A stretch of 11,888 bases of DNA from positions 1-11,888 of the forward strand of contig DATCGG010000059.1 in assembly GCA_036509075.1 (NCBI GenBank), given 5' to 3'. Origin of the DNA: JAJKIV01 sp036509075 (lineage in GTDB: Bacteria > Gemmatimonadota > Gemmatimonadetes > Gemmatimonadales > Gemmatimonadaceae). A program made the translations under genes and the position numbers. Below, in pieces: positions 1 to 8,054 of the stretch. The notes under the pieces were generated by a model. It saw only the letters and a program-made list of their open reading frames with translations, did not search any database and was not told the DNA's origin. Within the stretch, counting starts at the first letter, position 1. Each line of letters begins with the position of its first letter.

Positions 1-79
1 CAGGCGGCAGGCGGCAGGCAACGGCGCCTATTGCGCAGTTCGCAGTTACCAGTCACCGGCCGCCTGCCGCCTGCCGCCT
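1..79. repeat. Inverted repeat of heptamer tracts (AGGCGGC)n
   Basis: Bases 2-19 are a period-7 tract of the unit AGGCGGC, about 2.6 copies. Bases 62-79 are its exact reverse complement, giving an 18-bp perfect stem around a 42-nt loop. The loop holds another tandem heptamer, CGCAGTT twice, at 34-40 and 41-47. The structure ends two bases before the stop codon of the permease gene on the minus strand, so it lies just downstream of that gene and could fold in its mRNA as a terminator or 3'-end stabiliser. No T-run follows, so a dispersed repeat element is as likely. The left arm starts at the window edge and may be longer than seen. Confidence 0.75.
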
Positions 80-80
80 C

Positions 81-2813
81 TCATTCGCGACGTAGAACCT
101 CGACCGGATCCACCTTCGTCGCCCTCCGTGCGGGCGCATAAGCAGCAAGCGCGCCGAGCATCACGAGAACGAGCGTGACGCCTCCGAGCGTGACAGGGTC
201 CGTCGGGCTCACACCGAACAGGAGCGACTGCAGGACTCGCGTGGTGGCGAACGCGCCAACGAGACCGATCGCGATGCCCGCCGCGGCGACGCGCAGGGAC
301 TGGGCGACGATCATCCGGCCAACCTGCGCGGCCTGCGCGCCTAACGCCATCCGCACGCCGATCTCCGGCCGCCGCTGTGTGACGGTATACGAGATCACGC
401 CGTAGATCCCCACCGCGCTCAGCACCAGCGCCATGCCGCCCGCGACCGCCATCAGGAGCATCGCAAACGTCGTCCTGGCCGTCGACCGTTCGACGATGGT
501 CTGCATGGTCTGCACGTTCGCCACCGGAACTTCACGGTCGATCGTCGTCACGATGCGTCGCGCCGCGGGGGCGAGCGACAACGGGTCTGTGGCCCGCGTG
601 CGGATCGCGACGGTCATGTGCGTCGGCGGAGACCAGAGCGGCGCTCCTTCGATCGGTACCATTGGGTAGTACACGATCTCGCTCGCTGGTTGGTCGAGCC
701 CGCGCGTCAGCACACTACCCGTGACGCCAACCACGTGATACCACGGCGCGCCGGACCCGTTTGGCCGGAGCTCCTTCCCGATCGGGTCCTCGCCGGGCCA
801 CATGTGGTCAGCCAGGGCCTTGCTCACCACGACGGCGCCGGTTTGGTCGTCGACATCCGCCCACGTGGGGACACGTCCGCGCACGGGAATGCCTAACGTC
901 GTGAAGTATCCCGGCCCGGCAATGACGTTGCCAACGCAGGGGGCGTTCTCTCGCGTATAACTCTTACCCTTCACGAACACCAATGCGCAGCCATCGCCGT
1001 CCTTCAGCGCGAGCGCCTGTGTCATGCCGACGCTCGTCACACCGGGGAGCGCGGCGAGCTGCTGGGCCAGATCCCGATGGTACCGGAACACTGGCAGGTA
1101 CGCCGCTGGCCCCCGCACATACGGAGCGTAGCGCGAGTATGGCAGCGAGACCTCGAATGTCAGCACGCCTGACGCGTCGAACCCGGGCTGGACGGATCGG
1201 AGCCGCTGGAAGCTGCGCACCATGAGCCCCGCGGCGGCGAGCAGTACGACCGCGAGCGCCATCTGTGCGACGACGAGGGCGGAGCGGGCGCCGAGCTGGC
1301 CGCGAGACGCTGTCTGCGTGCGGCCGCCCTCGCGCAGCGAGGACACGCTGTCGCCTCGAAGCGCCAGGCGGGTCAACGGCAACAGACCGAGCACGGTGCC
1401 GGCACCTAACGACAGCACCAACGCCACGACGCCCGCCTGCCAGCTGAGCGAGAGCTCGGCCAGCCGCGGTACCGATGACGGATTGAGGACGAGCAGAATC
1501 CGGATCGCGCCATACGCGAGACCAACGGCGAGCACGCCGCCGATCAACGACAACAGTGTGCTCTCCGTGATATAGTGGCTGGCCAGGTGCAAGCGGTCGG
1601 CGCCGAGCGCTAGTCGAATGTCGGTCTCGCGACGTCGAGCTTCCGCGCGCACCAGAAATAGATTGGCGACGTTCGCGAACGCGATCAGCATCACGATCGA
1701 CACGGCGCCGAGCAGGATCCACAGCGTGCGGCTCATGCCACCGATCACGATGTTGCGGAGCGGGCTCACGAGGACGCCGAAGCGAGACTCTCGCATGAAG
1801 CCCGGGCTGTACGCGACAGGAAACGCTTCGGGGAGGCGACTCGTCAGGCGTGCCGCGTCGGCCTGCGCGGCCGCCACCGTGACGCCCGGCCGGAGCCGAC
1901 CGATCGCGTCGAGGTAATGGGAGTTGATCGCCGGCGCGTTTGGGTCCAGCTCCAGTGGGAGCCACACCTGCGCCTGATAGTCCGGCAAGTCGAGCGTCGG
2001 TGGGGCCACGCCGATGATCGTGACCGGCACCGAGCCGAGGCTGACGCTCGTGCCCACCACGCGCGAGTCACCGTTGAAGCGTTGCCGCCAGAAGGCGTAG
2101 CCGAGCATCGCGACCGGGGCGGCGTTAGGCCGGTTGTCGGCGTCTGTGAAGCTGCGCCCGAGAAACGGTCGTGCACCAACGACCTCGAAGAAGTTTCCGC
2201 TCACGTCCGCCGCGCGAACACGATCGGCGGCATCGGGCGTGACGAGACTGGCTTCGCCTTTGTTGTAGAGCGCGATGTCCTCGAGGGCGCTCGAGTTCCT
2301 GCGGAAGAAGAAATAGCCCGCCTGCGACATGCGCCATTTGGCGTTCGTCTCCACTCCCGGCACCGGGTGCTCGATGTACACGAGGCGCGCGGCGTTCGGG
2401 TAGGGCAAGGGCCGCAGCACCACAGCGTCCAGCAACGCGTAGATGGCTGTCGTCGCTCCGATGCCCAACCCGAGTGTGAGCACCACGATCCCGGCGAACG
2501 CGCGGCGATGAACGAGACCGCGGAGCGCCTGTGTGAAATCGCGCGCCAGTGCGTTGCGCCACTCACCCAGCTCGTGCCGTCGATGTGTCCTGGTATCGAT
2601 CTCCTCGAGCTGGTTGCGAACGACGGACACGTCTCCGAACCGGAGGGTCACCTCTCGCTCCGCCTGCTCACGCGTTAGGCCGGAGGCAATCAGCTCCTCG
2701 ATCCGGCCTTCGATGTGGAAGCGGAGCTCGCGATCGATGTCCCCGCGCAGCCGTCGCCGCGACGTCGGCAGACGGAAGAGCCTGGGCCGCTTGCCCTCGC
2801 GTCCGTTGCTCAT
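81..2813 (-). CDS. ADOP-family (MacB/FtsX-like) orphan ABC permease
   Basis: This 910-residue inner-membrane protein has the full layout of the acidobacterial duplicated orphan permeases. Residues 20-75 form the cytosolic prefix domain (DIDRELRFHIEGRIEELIASG). A first membrane helix lies at about 104-133, followed by a MacB-like periplasmic domain to about 360. The first FtsX block spans about 363-485, with its typical FANVANLFLVRAEARRRE stretch. A repeat of the same plan follows: helix at about 510-535, periplasmic domain to about 780, second FtsX block at 783-910 ending in ARRATKVDPVEVLR. Two cysteines, C609 and C626, in the second periplasmic domain could form a disulphide. The ATG at 2811-2813 is chosen because it overlaps the PadR stop codon (ATGA) and has AGGGGG four bases upstream; an ATG 18 codons earlier would lie inside padR. 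No ATPase is adjacent in the operon, as is usual for this family. MacB relatives work in export or mechanotransmission; the substrate here is unknown. Confidence 0.93.
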   Translation of the reverse strand: MSNGREGKRPRLFRLPTSRRRLRGDIDRELRFHIEGRIEELIASGLTREQAEREVTLRFGDVSVVRNQLEEIDTRTHRRHELGEWRNALARDFTQALRGLVHRRAFAGIVVLTLGLGIGATTAIYALLDAVVLRPLPYPNAARLVYIEHPVPGVETNAKWRMSQAGYFFFRRNSSALEDIALYNKGEASLVTPDAADRVRAADVSGNFFEVVGARPFLGRSFTDADNRPNAAPVAMLGYAFWRQRFNGDSRVVGTSVSLGSVPVTIIGVAPPTLDLPDYQAQVWLPLELDPNAPAINSHYLDAIGRLRPGVTVAAAQADAARLTSRLPEAFPVAYSPGFMRESRFGVLVSPLRNIVIGGMSRTLWILLGAVSIVMLIAFANVANLFLVRAEARRRETDIRLALGADRLHLASHYITESTLLSLIGGVLAVGLAYGAIRILLVLNPSSVPRLAELSLSWQAGVVALVLSLGAGTVLGLLPLTRLALRGDSVSSLREGGRTQTASRGQLGARSALVVAQMALAVVLLAAAGLMVRSFQRLRSVQPGFDASGVLTFEVSLPYSRYAPYVRGPAAYLPVFRYHRDLAQQLAALPGVTSVGMTQALALKDGDGCALVFVKGKSYTRENAPCVGNVIAGPGYFTTLGIPVRGRVPTWADVDDQTGAVVVSKALADHMWPGEDPIGKELRPNGSGAPWYHVVGVTGSVLTRGLDQPASEIVYYPMVPIEGAPLWSPPTHMTVAIRTRATDPLSLAPAARRIVTTIDREVPVANVQTMQTIVERSTARTTFAMLLMAVAGGMALVLSAVGIYGVISYTVTQRRPEIGVRMALGAQAAQVGRMIVAQSLRVAAAGIAIGLVGAFATTRVLQSLLFGVSPTDPVTLGGVTLVLVMLGALAAYAPARRATKVDPVEVLRRE

Positions 2814-3151
2814 CGTGCCCCCTGCGCGGCGATGAGGAGGTTCACCGCCTCGGTGTACCGAGACCATTTCGAGAGCTCGGCGGTGAGCTGACGGCGGCCG
2901 GCGGCGGTGAGCTTGTAGAATTTCGCCTCACGATTCCGATCGGAATAACCCCAGTCCGCGCCCAGCCAGCCCTTCTGTTCCATCCGATGAAGCGCCGGAT
3001 ACAGCGCGCCCTCGGTGATCTGGAGGCGCTGCTCGGTCACCTGTTCGATCCAGCGGAGCACCGCCAGCCCATGCATCGGACCCCAACTCAGGGTCTTGAG
3101 AATAAGGAGGTCGAGGGTGCCGCGGAGTAAATCGAGATCAGTGTCGGGCAT
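2810..3151 (-). CDS. PadR-family transcriptional repressor (acidobacterial ADOP-linked type)
   Basis: A 113-residue winged-helix regulator. The opening DLDLLRGTLDLLILKTLSWGP (residues 5-25) is the first helix region of the PadR subgroup that accompanies ADOP permeases. EGALYPALHRMEQKGW (47-62) is the recognition-helix region, and FYKLTAAGRRQL (78-89) is the wing and following helix. The C-terminal helix is the short one of this subgroup (about 91-110). The length is normal for the family. It is the first gene of a two-gene operon with the permease, which it overlaps by four bases, so the two are probably translationally coupled. By family precedent it is a dimeric repressor that controls its own operon. 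No Shine-Dalgarno sequence precedes the ATG; the tandem TCGGGAA heptamers sit there instead, so the start is likely but not proven. Confidence 0.92.
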   Translation of the reverse strand: MPDTDLDLLRGTLDLLILKTLSWGPMHGLAVLRWIEQVTEQRLQITEGALYPALHRMEQKGWLGADWGYSDRNREAKFYKLTAAGRRQLTAELSKWSRYTEAVNLLIAAQGAR

Positions 3152-3153
3152 CG

Positions 3154-3167
3154 TCGGGAATCGGGAA
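3154..3167. repeat. Tandem heptamer TCGGGAA x2
   Basis: Two perfect TCGGGAA copies in a row, with a partial third (TCGG) at 3168-3171 after one out-of-phase reading of the tract. They lie 3 to 16 bases upstream of the padR start codon, where a ribosome binding site would be expected. With the heptamers at 1-79 this makes a third 7-bp unit repeated in intergenic DNA of this window. Confidence 0.6.
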
Positions 3168-3186
3168 TCGGAGACACGCTAGACAT

Positions 3187-3265
3187 AAGGTTCTTAGGCA
3201 ACAATGACGCGCTTCACCTAAGGTTTCAAGGTAAGACAGGCCGACGGGCTCGAAGGTTCGGAACC
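3187..3265. promoter_or_regulatory. Three phased AAGGTT boxes in the padR / ABC divergent control region
   Basis: The hexamer AAGGTT occurs at 3187, 3220 and 3253, exactly 33 bp apart each time, about three helical turns, which would put the sites on one face of the DNA. Aligned as 33-bp units, ten of the first 17 positions agree in all three copies (AAGGTTnnnAnnnAAnA). The last copy is part of the dyad GGTTC-G-GAACC (3255-3265). A further small hairpin, GGTCC-TGTC-GGACC, lies at 3287-3300. The whole 238-bp gap from 3152 to 3389 holds no gene I can support. The boxes lie 36 to 114 bases upstream of padR, so they are candidate operators for PadR autoregulation. The ABC gene on the other side could share them. 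No clear -10/-35 pair stands out on either strand. Confidence 0.4.
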
Positions 3266-3389
3266 AAAACCCAGTACGCCACCGTAGGTCCTGTCGGACC
3301 GCTTCGCTCGACCGCGGCCGGCCAGTGACCGCTGTTGCGGCGTCGTTTCGCGCCATAGACTCAGGCTTCCCTTTTCCGCCCTTCTGCCA

Positions 3390-4352
3390 ATGCTCAGCGT
3401 CCGCAACCTCGTGAAGGTCTATCCCGGCCCGGTCACCGCACTCCAGGGTGTCTCGCTCGACATCGGCACCGGCATGTTCGGGCTGCTCGGTCCCAACGGC
3501 GCCGGGAAGTCCACGTTCATGCGCATTCTCGCCGGCGTCCTCGAGCCGACGTCGGGATCGGTCTCACTCGACGGTCGCGATGTGCTCGCTGAGCCCGAGG
3601 CACTGTGGTCCGTGCTGGGATATCTGCCACAGGATTTCGGGTTCTTTCCCCACCTCACCGGCCAGGCGATGCTCGAGTACCTCCTCGAGCTCAAGGGCGT
3701 AGCGAGCGGAAAGGAGACGCGGAAACTGGCAGCGTCGCTGCTCGAGCGCGTGAACCTCGCCTACGCGGCGAAGCGAAAGGTCAAGGAGTACTCCGGCGGA
3801 ATGCGTCAGCGGCTCGGCATAGCTCAGGCGGTCGCCGGCGATCCGCGGCTCATCATCGTCGATGAGCCGACGGCAGGGCTCGATCCCGAAGAGCGCCACC
3901 GGTTCTACCGGATCCTGGCGGAACTTGCCGAACATCGGACCGTGCTCCTCTCGACGCACATCGTCGAGGACGTGGCGGTCCTCTGTCCACGGTTCGCGGT
4001 GATCCGCAACGGGCAGGTGGTCGCCGAAACGTCACCCACCGAGGCGCGACGGATGCTCGCCGGGTCGATCTTCGAGGGCGCGGTCGCGACCGGCGACCTC
4101 GCGGCGCTGCAGGCCGCGAAGCGTGTCACGCAGGCGGTGCTCGTCGAAGGACGAAACCGCGTGCGCATCCACGAGCCGAGCCGCGAGGCCCCGTCGGGGT
4201 TCGAGCCAGCGATCCCGACGCTCGAGGACGCGTACTTCGTGCTGATGCACGGCAGGCCTAACGCTACGAACGGAACCGGCCCCACCGTGCCCAGCGATGC
4301 CCGTGTACCCGGCGTCACCCCGGCGGTGCCGGACAGAGAGGTCGTGCGATGA
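3390..4352 (+). CDS. ABC transporter ATP-binding protein (ABC-2 exporter type)
   Basis: A 320-residue cytosolic ATPase that should power the membrane protein encoded next. All motifs are intact: Walker A GPNGAGKS (34-41), Q-loop Q81, signature YSGGMRQR (134-141), Walker B LIIVDEP with catalytic E159, D-loop AGLD (162-165) and switch H190. The wording resembles ATPases that serve ABC-2 permeases (CcmA/NatA-like group). After the core come a regulatory-type extension (about 205-285) and a Pro/Thr-rich tail of some 30 residues that looks disordered. The start is the first ATG of the frame, and the protein begins in the normal place for the family; no Shine-Dalgarno sequence is visible. The stop codon overlaps the start of the next gene (ATGA), so both are co-translated. 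It is transcribed divergently from the padR operon. Confidence 0.93.
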   Translation: MLSVRNLVKVYPGPVTALQGVSLDIGTGMFGLLGPNGAGKSTFMRILAGVLEPTSGSVSLDGRDVLAEPEALWSVLGYLPQDFGFFPHLTGQAMLEYLLELKGVASGKETRKLAASLLERVNLAYAAKRKVKEYSGGMRQRLGIAQAVAGDPRLIIVDEPTAGLDPEERHRFYRILAELAEHRTVLLSTHIVEDVAVLCPRFAVIRNGQVVAETSPTEARRMLAGSIFEGAVATGDLAALQAAKRVTQAVLVEGRNRVRIHEPSREAPSGFEPAIPTLEDAYFVLMHGRPNATNGTGPTVPSDARVPGVTPAVPDREVVR

Positions 4353-7300
4353 GCGCGCGCCGCCTCTGGCTCGTCGCGCGACACGAGCTGGCGTTCAACG
4401 CCCGGCGTCCGATGTTCTACATCTGTCTCACCGTTGCGGGCCTGATCATCTGGGGGCTGTCGAGCGGCAACGTCTCGATCATCATCGCGTCCGGTGATGC
4501 GACCGTCGGCGGCAAGAAGGCGTTCATCACGTCGGAGTTCGCCGCCGCACAGATCCTGGCCGTCACCGTCGCCACGCTGATGTCGTTCTTCGTCGCCGCG
4601 GCCGCGGGGATGAGCGTGATTCGCGATGGCGAGCTTCGCGTCGGCGAGCTGCTGCACGCCACGCCACTCACGCCGGCCGAGTATGTCGCCGGAAAGTTCG
4701 CCGCCACCATCGCGACGATCCTGGGGCTCCTCGCCGCGGTGATCGCGCTCATGCTGCTGTTCTTTCACGCGATCCCTAACGCGGAGATGGCGGACACGCG
4801 TGGGCCCCTGGTACTCACGAACTATCTCCGACCAGCTGCCGTCATCGCGTTGCCGATGCTCGTGTTCGTCTCGGGCACGGCGTTCGCGCTCGGCGCCTGG
4901 ACACGCCGGGCGATTCTCGTGTTCGTGCTCCCGATCGTGCTCGTTCTCGCCGGGTTCTTCTTCCTCTGGAGCTGGACGCCGAGTTGGCTCGACCTCCGGA
5001 TCAACCGGCTGTTGATGATGATCGATCCCAGCGGAGTACGCTGGCTGGGCGAGACTTACCTCAAGGTCGACCGTGGCGCGGACTACTACAACACGCAGCG
5101 CATCGGGTTCGACGTCCCGTTTCTCCTGAGTCGCCTGGCACTCGTGGTGGTGGGAGTTGGTTCCGTGGTGGTTGCCGGCGCGCGCTTCGCGGCGACGCTG
5201 CGGCAGTCAGGGAAGGTGAAGGCCGGCAAAGGCGCGGAACTGGACACCGCCGCAGCCAAGGCTCCGGACAAGGCGCCGGCGGCCACGCTGACGCTCGGTG
5301 AGCTGGCGATGCACTCGTCGGCGGCCGGGTTCTGGCACACGATGTGGCAGGTCGCCCGATCGGAAATGCGTGAGCTCAAGAGCCAACCCGGTCTCTATCT
5401 GTTCGTGCCGATCATCGTGTTCCAGATCATCGTCAACTCGCTTTCCGCGTTAGGTGCCTTCGACACACCGCTCCTGCTCACGTCGGGCACGCTCGCGGTG
5501 AACCAGATGCAGTTCATGACGACGCTGCTGAGCCTCCTGCTGGTCTTCTACGCGGTGGAGAGCCTGGAGCGGGAGCGCTCCACTGGCTTCAGCGCGATCT
5601 CCAACGCTCTGCCGATTCGCACCTCGGCTTTGATCACCGGCAAAGCGATCGCGCTGTGCGCGATCGGCGTCATCGTCGGCGCTGCGTGCCTGCTGGCGTG
5701 CCTGATCGCACTGCTCGTGCAGCGTCGCGTTGGATTCGAGGCGTTTCCGTTCGTCCTCATCTGGGGCGGTCTCGTCGCTCCGACATTCCTCGCCTGGGCC
5801 GCGTTCGTCTTCGCCGCGTACTCGGTGACGCGCAACCGGTTCTCGGCCTACGGGATCTCGCTCGCCGCATTTGGCTACACGGCGTATCTCGCCCTCACGG
5901 ACAAGCTGAATTGGCTCGGCAACTGGCCGCTGTGGAACTCGGTGCGCTGGAGTGACATGAGCACGCTCCAGTTCGACCGGCCGGCCCTCGTGCTGAGCCG
6001 AGTGTTCGTGTTGGGGCTTGGCGCATTCTTCCTGTGGATCGCGATTCGTCATTACCCGAGGCAGGACCGGGACGCGATTCGCGTCATGCATCGCCTCCAG
6101 CCGTCGGCGTTACGGACATCGTTCCTGCGCGCGACACCAGCGCTTCTGGTTCCCGTCATTGCCGGCGGGATGCTTTGGCGCCAGATCGAGAAGGGCCCCG
6201 ATGGCGGGCCGATGGAGAAGAAAGCGCGCGACTACTGGAAGAAGAACCTCGCCACGTGGAAGGACGCCCCGTTGCCGGCGCTCGCCAGCGTGGACATGGA
6301 CCTCGGTCTCGAGCCTAACGCCCGATCGTGGACGGTGACGGGCACGTACGTCCTGGTCAACAAGCACGACCAGAAGCTGGACAAGGTCCCGGTCACCGTC
6401 TCACCGACATGGCACGATCTCACGTGGACGATGAACGGCGCGCGCTACTCACCCGATACGGCCTCACTACTCTACGTCTTCACACCTCCGCGCGCGCTCG
6501 AGCCGGGTGATACGCTGCGCATCGGCTTCAGCTACACGGGAAAGGAAACCGGCGCCACAAAGAATGGCGGCGGTGCGGGAGAATTCGTCGTGCCATCGGG
6601 CGTGGTGATGACGAGCTTCTCGCCACGGTACTTCCCCACGGTGGGCTATGTCGAGGAGATCGGACGCAAGGAGGGGAAGAACGACTACGAGCCGCGCCAG
6701 TACCCGGATGACTTCTACGAGGGAGTGACGGAGCCCGCGTTCGGCAGCTTGCTCCCGACCATGACGCGGATCCGCATCACGACACCGCCCGACTTCATCG
6801 CGAACTCGGTGGGCGAGAAGATCTCCGACTCGACGTCGAACGGACGGCGCACGGTGGTGTGGAAAAGCGACCACCCGGTCATGGCGTTCAACGTCGTAGC
6901 CGGGCGCTGGCAGGTGAAGCGGGGCAACGGCACGGCGCTGTATTACGACCGGGACCATACCTACAACGTGAAGGAGATGAGCGAGGCGCTCGACGCCGCG
7001 CGCAAGTATTACAGCGAATGGTTCGGCGCATTTCCATGGAAGGAGCTCAAGATCAGTGAGTTCCCGGCGCTCGCGACCTACGCGCAGGGTTTCCCGACGA
7101 ACATCACGTTCTCGGAGGGGATCGGGTTTTTGACGAAGAGCGACCCGAAGACGAACCTCGCGTTCCTCGTGACGGCGCACGAGTCGGCGCATCAGTGGTG
7201 GGGCAACATGCTTCAGCCGGGGAAGGGGCCGAGCGGCGACATCCTCAGTGAGGGGATGGCGCACTTCTCTACGGAGCTCCTCATCGACCAGGTGAAGGGC

Positions 7301-7954
7301 GAGCGTGATGCGTTGGAGTTCCGGAAGCGCATCGAGTCGCGCTACGGCGATCGCCGCCGGGCCGACGCGGAGCGCAAGCTCCTTCGCCTCGACGGGTCGA
7401 AGGAAGGGGACGAGACGGTCACGTACGACAAGAGTGGCTGGGTGTTCTGGATGCTCATGCAGCGGATGGGGCGGGAGGCGACGCTGCGCGGGATGAAGGA
7501 TCTCATCGCCGCGTACAGTGGCAACCCGGACCATCCGGTGTTGCACGACTTCGTGGTGCACATGCGGCGTTATGCGCCCGACACGGCGTCGTACGATGAT
7601 TTCGTGAAACAGTGGTTCGACACTGTGGTCGTCCCCGAGTACCGCGTGCACGACGCGAAGACCGTGGCGGCGCCCGGCGGAGGGTGGATCACCACGGCCG
7701 TGGTGGAAAACGTCGGCACCGGGCGCATGCCCATTGAGGTGGCGGCGGTTCAGGGTGAGCGATTCCCGTCGGACTCGACGAAGAAAGCCAAAACCGCGCA
7801 GCCGTATCAGGCCATGCTGGACTCTCTGACGTTAGGCAGCAAGGAGAAGGGCAGCGTGTCGATCCGGACGTCGTTCAAGCCGGAGCGCGTCGTGGTGGAT
7901 CCAAACGTCCGCGTGTTACAGCTCAGGCGGCAGTCGGCGGAGGCCAAGCTCTAG
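4349..7954 (+). CDS. ABC-2 permease fused to M1-family metallopeptidase
   Basis: This 1201-residue membrane protein joins a transporter to a peptidase. Residues 1-285 form one ABC-2 half with about six helices (22-40, 68-90, 118-139, 163-183, 188-207, 260-278). A charged Ala/Lys/Pro linker follows (285-315), then a second half (332-610) with about seven more helices; VESLERERSTGF (403-414) is a typical ABC-2 cytosolic loop. From about 615 to the end lies an M1-like domain, probably extracytoplasmic: a beta-rich N-terminal part, then HESAH (944-948) with third zinc ligand E968 in SEGMAHF, and likely catalytic Y1026 in YDKSGW. Nineteen residues separate HESAH from E968, against 18 in classical aminopeptidase N; as I recall, 19 is usual in ABC-2/M1 fusions. 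The classical GAMEN motif is replaced by FPALATYAQGFPTNITFSEG, so exopeptidase activity is uncertain. AGAGAGG ends seven bases before the start in the form AGAGAGG at 4335-4341. The gene is ATGA-coupled to its ATPase. Substrate unknown. Confidence 0.9.
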   Translation: MSARRLWLVARHELAFNARRPMFYICLTVAGLIIWGLSSGNVSIIIASGDATVGGKKAFITSEFAAAQILAVTVATLMSFFVAAAAGMSVIRDGELRVGELLHATPLTPAEYVAGKFAATIATILGLLAAVIALMLLFFHAIPNAEMADTRGPLVLTNYLRPAAVIALPMLVFVSGTAFALGAWTRRAILVFVLPIVLVLAGFFFLWSWTPSWLDLRINRLLMMIDPSGVRWLGETYLKVDRGADYYNTQRIGFDVPFLLSRLALVVVGVGSVVVAGARFAATLRQSGKVKAGKGAELDTAAAKAPDKAPAATLTLGELAMHSSAAGFWHTMWQVARSEMRELKSQPGLYLFVPIIVFQIIVNSLSALGAFDTPLLLTSGTLAVNQMQFMTTLLSLLLVFYAVESLERERSTGFSAISNALPIRTSALITGKAIALCAIGVIVGAACLLACLIALLVQRRVGFEAFPFVLIWGGLVAPTFLAWAAFVFAAYSVTRNRFSAYGISLAAFGYTAYLALTDKLNWLGNWPLWNSVRWSDMSTLQFDRPALVLSRVFVLGLGAFFLWIAIRHYPRQDRDAIRVMHRLQPSALRTSFLRATPALLVPVIAGGMLWRQIEKGPDGGPMEKKARDYWKKNLATWKDAPLPALASVDMDLGLEPNARSWTVTGTYVLVNKHDQKLDKVPVTVSPTWHDLTWTMNGARYSPDTASLLYVFTPPRALEPGDTLRIGFSYTGKETGATKNGGGAGEFVVPSGVVMTSFSPRYFPTVGYVEEIGRKEGKNDYEPRQYPDDFYEGVTEPAFGSLLPTMTRIRITTPPDFIANSVGEKISDSTSNGRRTVVWKSDHPVMAFNVVAGRWQVKRGNGTALYYDRDHTYNVKEMSEALDAARKYYSEWFGAFPWKELKISEFPALATYAQGFPTNITFSEGIGFLTKSDPKTNLAFLVTAHESAHQWWGNMLQPGKGPSGDILSEGMAHFSTELLIDQVKGERDALEFRKRIESRYGDRRRADAERKLLRLDGSKEGDETVTYDKSGWVFWMLMQRMGREATLRGMKDLIAAYSGNPDHPVLHDFVVHMRRYAPDTASYDDFVKQWFDTVVVPEYRVHDAKTVAAPGGGWITTAVVENVGTGRMPIEVAAVQGERFPSDSTKKAKTAQPYQAMLDSLTLGSKEKGSVSIRTSFKPERVVVDPNVRVLQLRRQSAEAKL

Positions 7955-8009
7955 GTTTGGTTGCGCTTGGCGTTCGAGATCAATCGCGCCGCCGCGCTTG
8001 ACGCCACCT

Positions 8010-8035
8010 ATCGCGACCAGGACACTGCTCGCGAT
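8010..8035. terminator. Candidate bidirectional terminator hairpin
   Basis: ATCGCGA (8010-8016) pairs perfectly with TCGCGAT (8029-8035) around a 12-nt loop, and a G-T wobble could add one pair. It lies in the 100-bp gap between two convergent genes, where a shared terminator would be expected. The stem is only seven pairs and no T-run follows on either strand, so the call rests mainly on position. Confidence 0.3.
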
Positions 8036-8054
8036 GCCGACCGACGATGCGACG

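Noticed and set aside
1917..2678. 253-codon plus-strand open frame under the first permease
   Set aside because: It is antisense to a strongly supported permease gene and reads as an Arg/His-rich product without motifs, as GC-rich shadow frames do.
3138..3356. 72-codon minus-strand frame in the padR upstream region
   Set aside because: It overlaps the padR start and spans the AAGGTT boxes. It has no motif and the composition of random translation.
3335..3361. Possible promoter TTGCGG-N15-TAGACT before the ABC ATPase gene
   Set aside because: Both boxes are poor and the spacer is short. An ECF-like GGAACC (3260) with CGTA (3283) is no better, since its spacing is off.
6467..7651. 394-codon minus-strand open frame inside the ABC-2/M1 gene
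   Set aside because: It covers the zinc-site region of the M1 domain on the opposite strand. Its product is His/Arg/Pro-rich with no motif.
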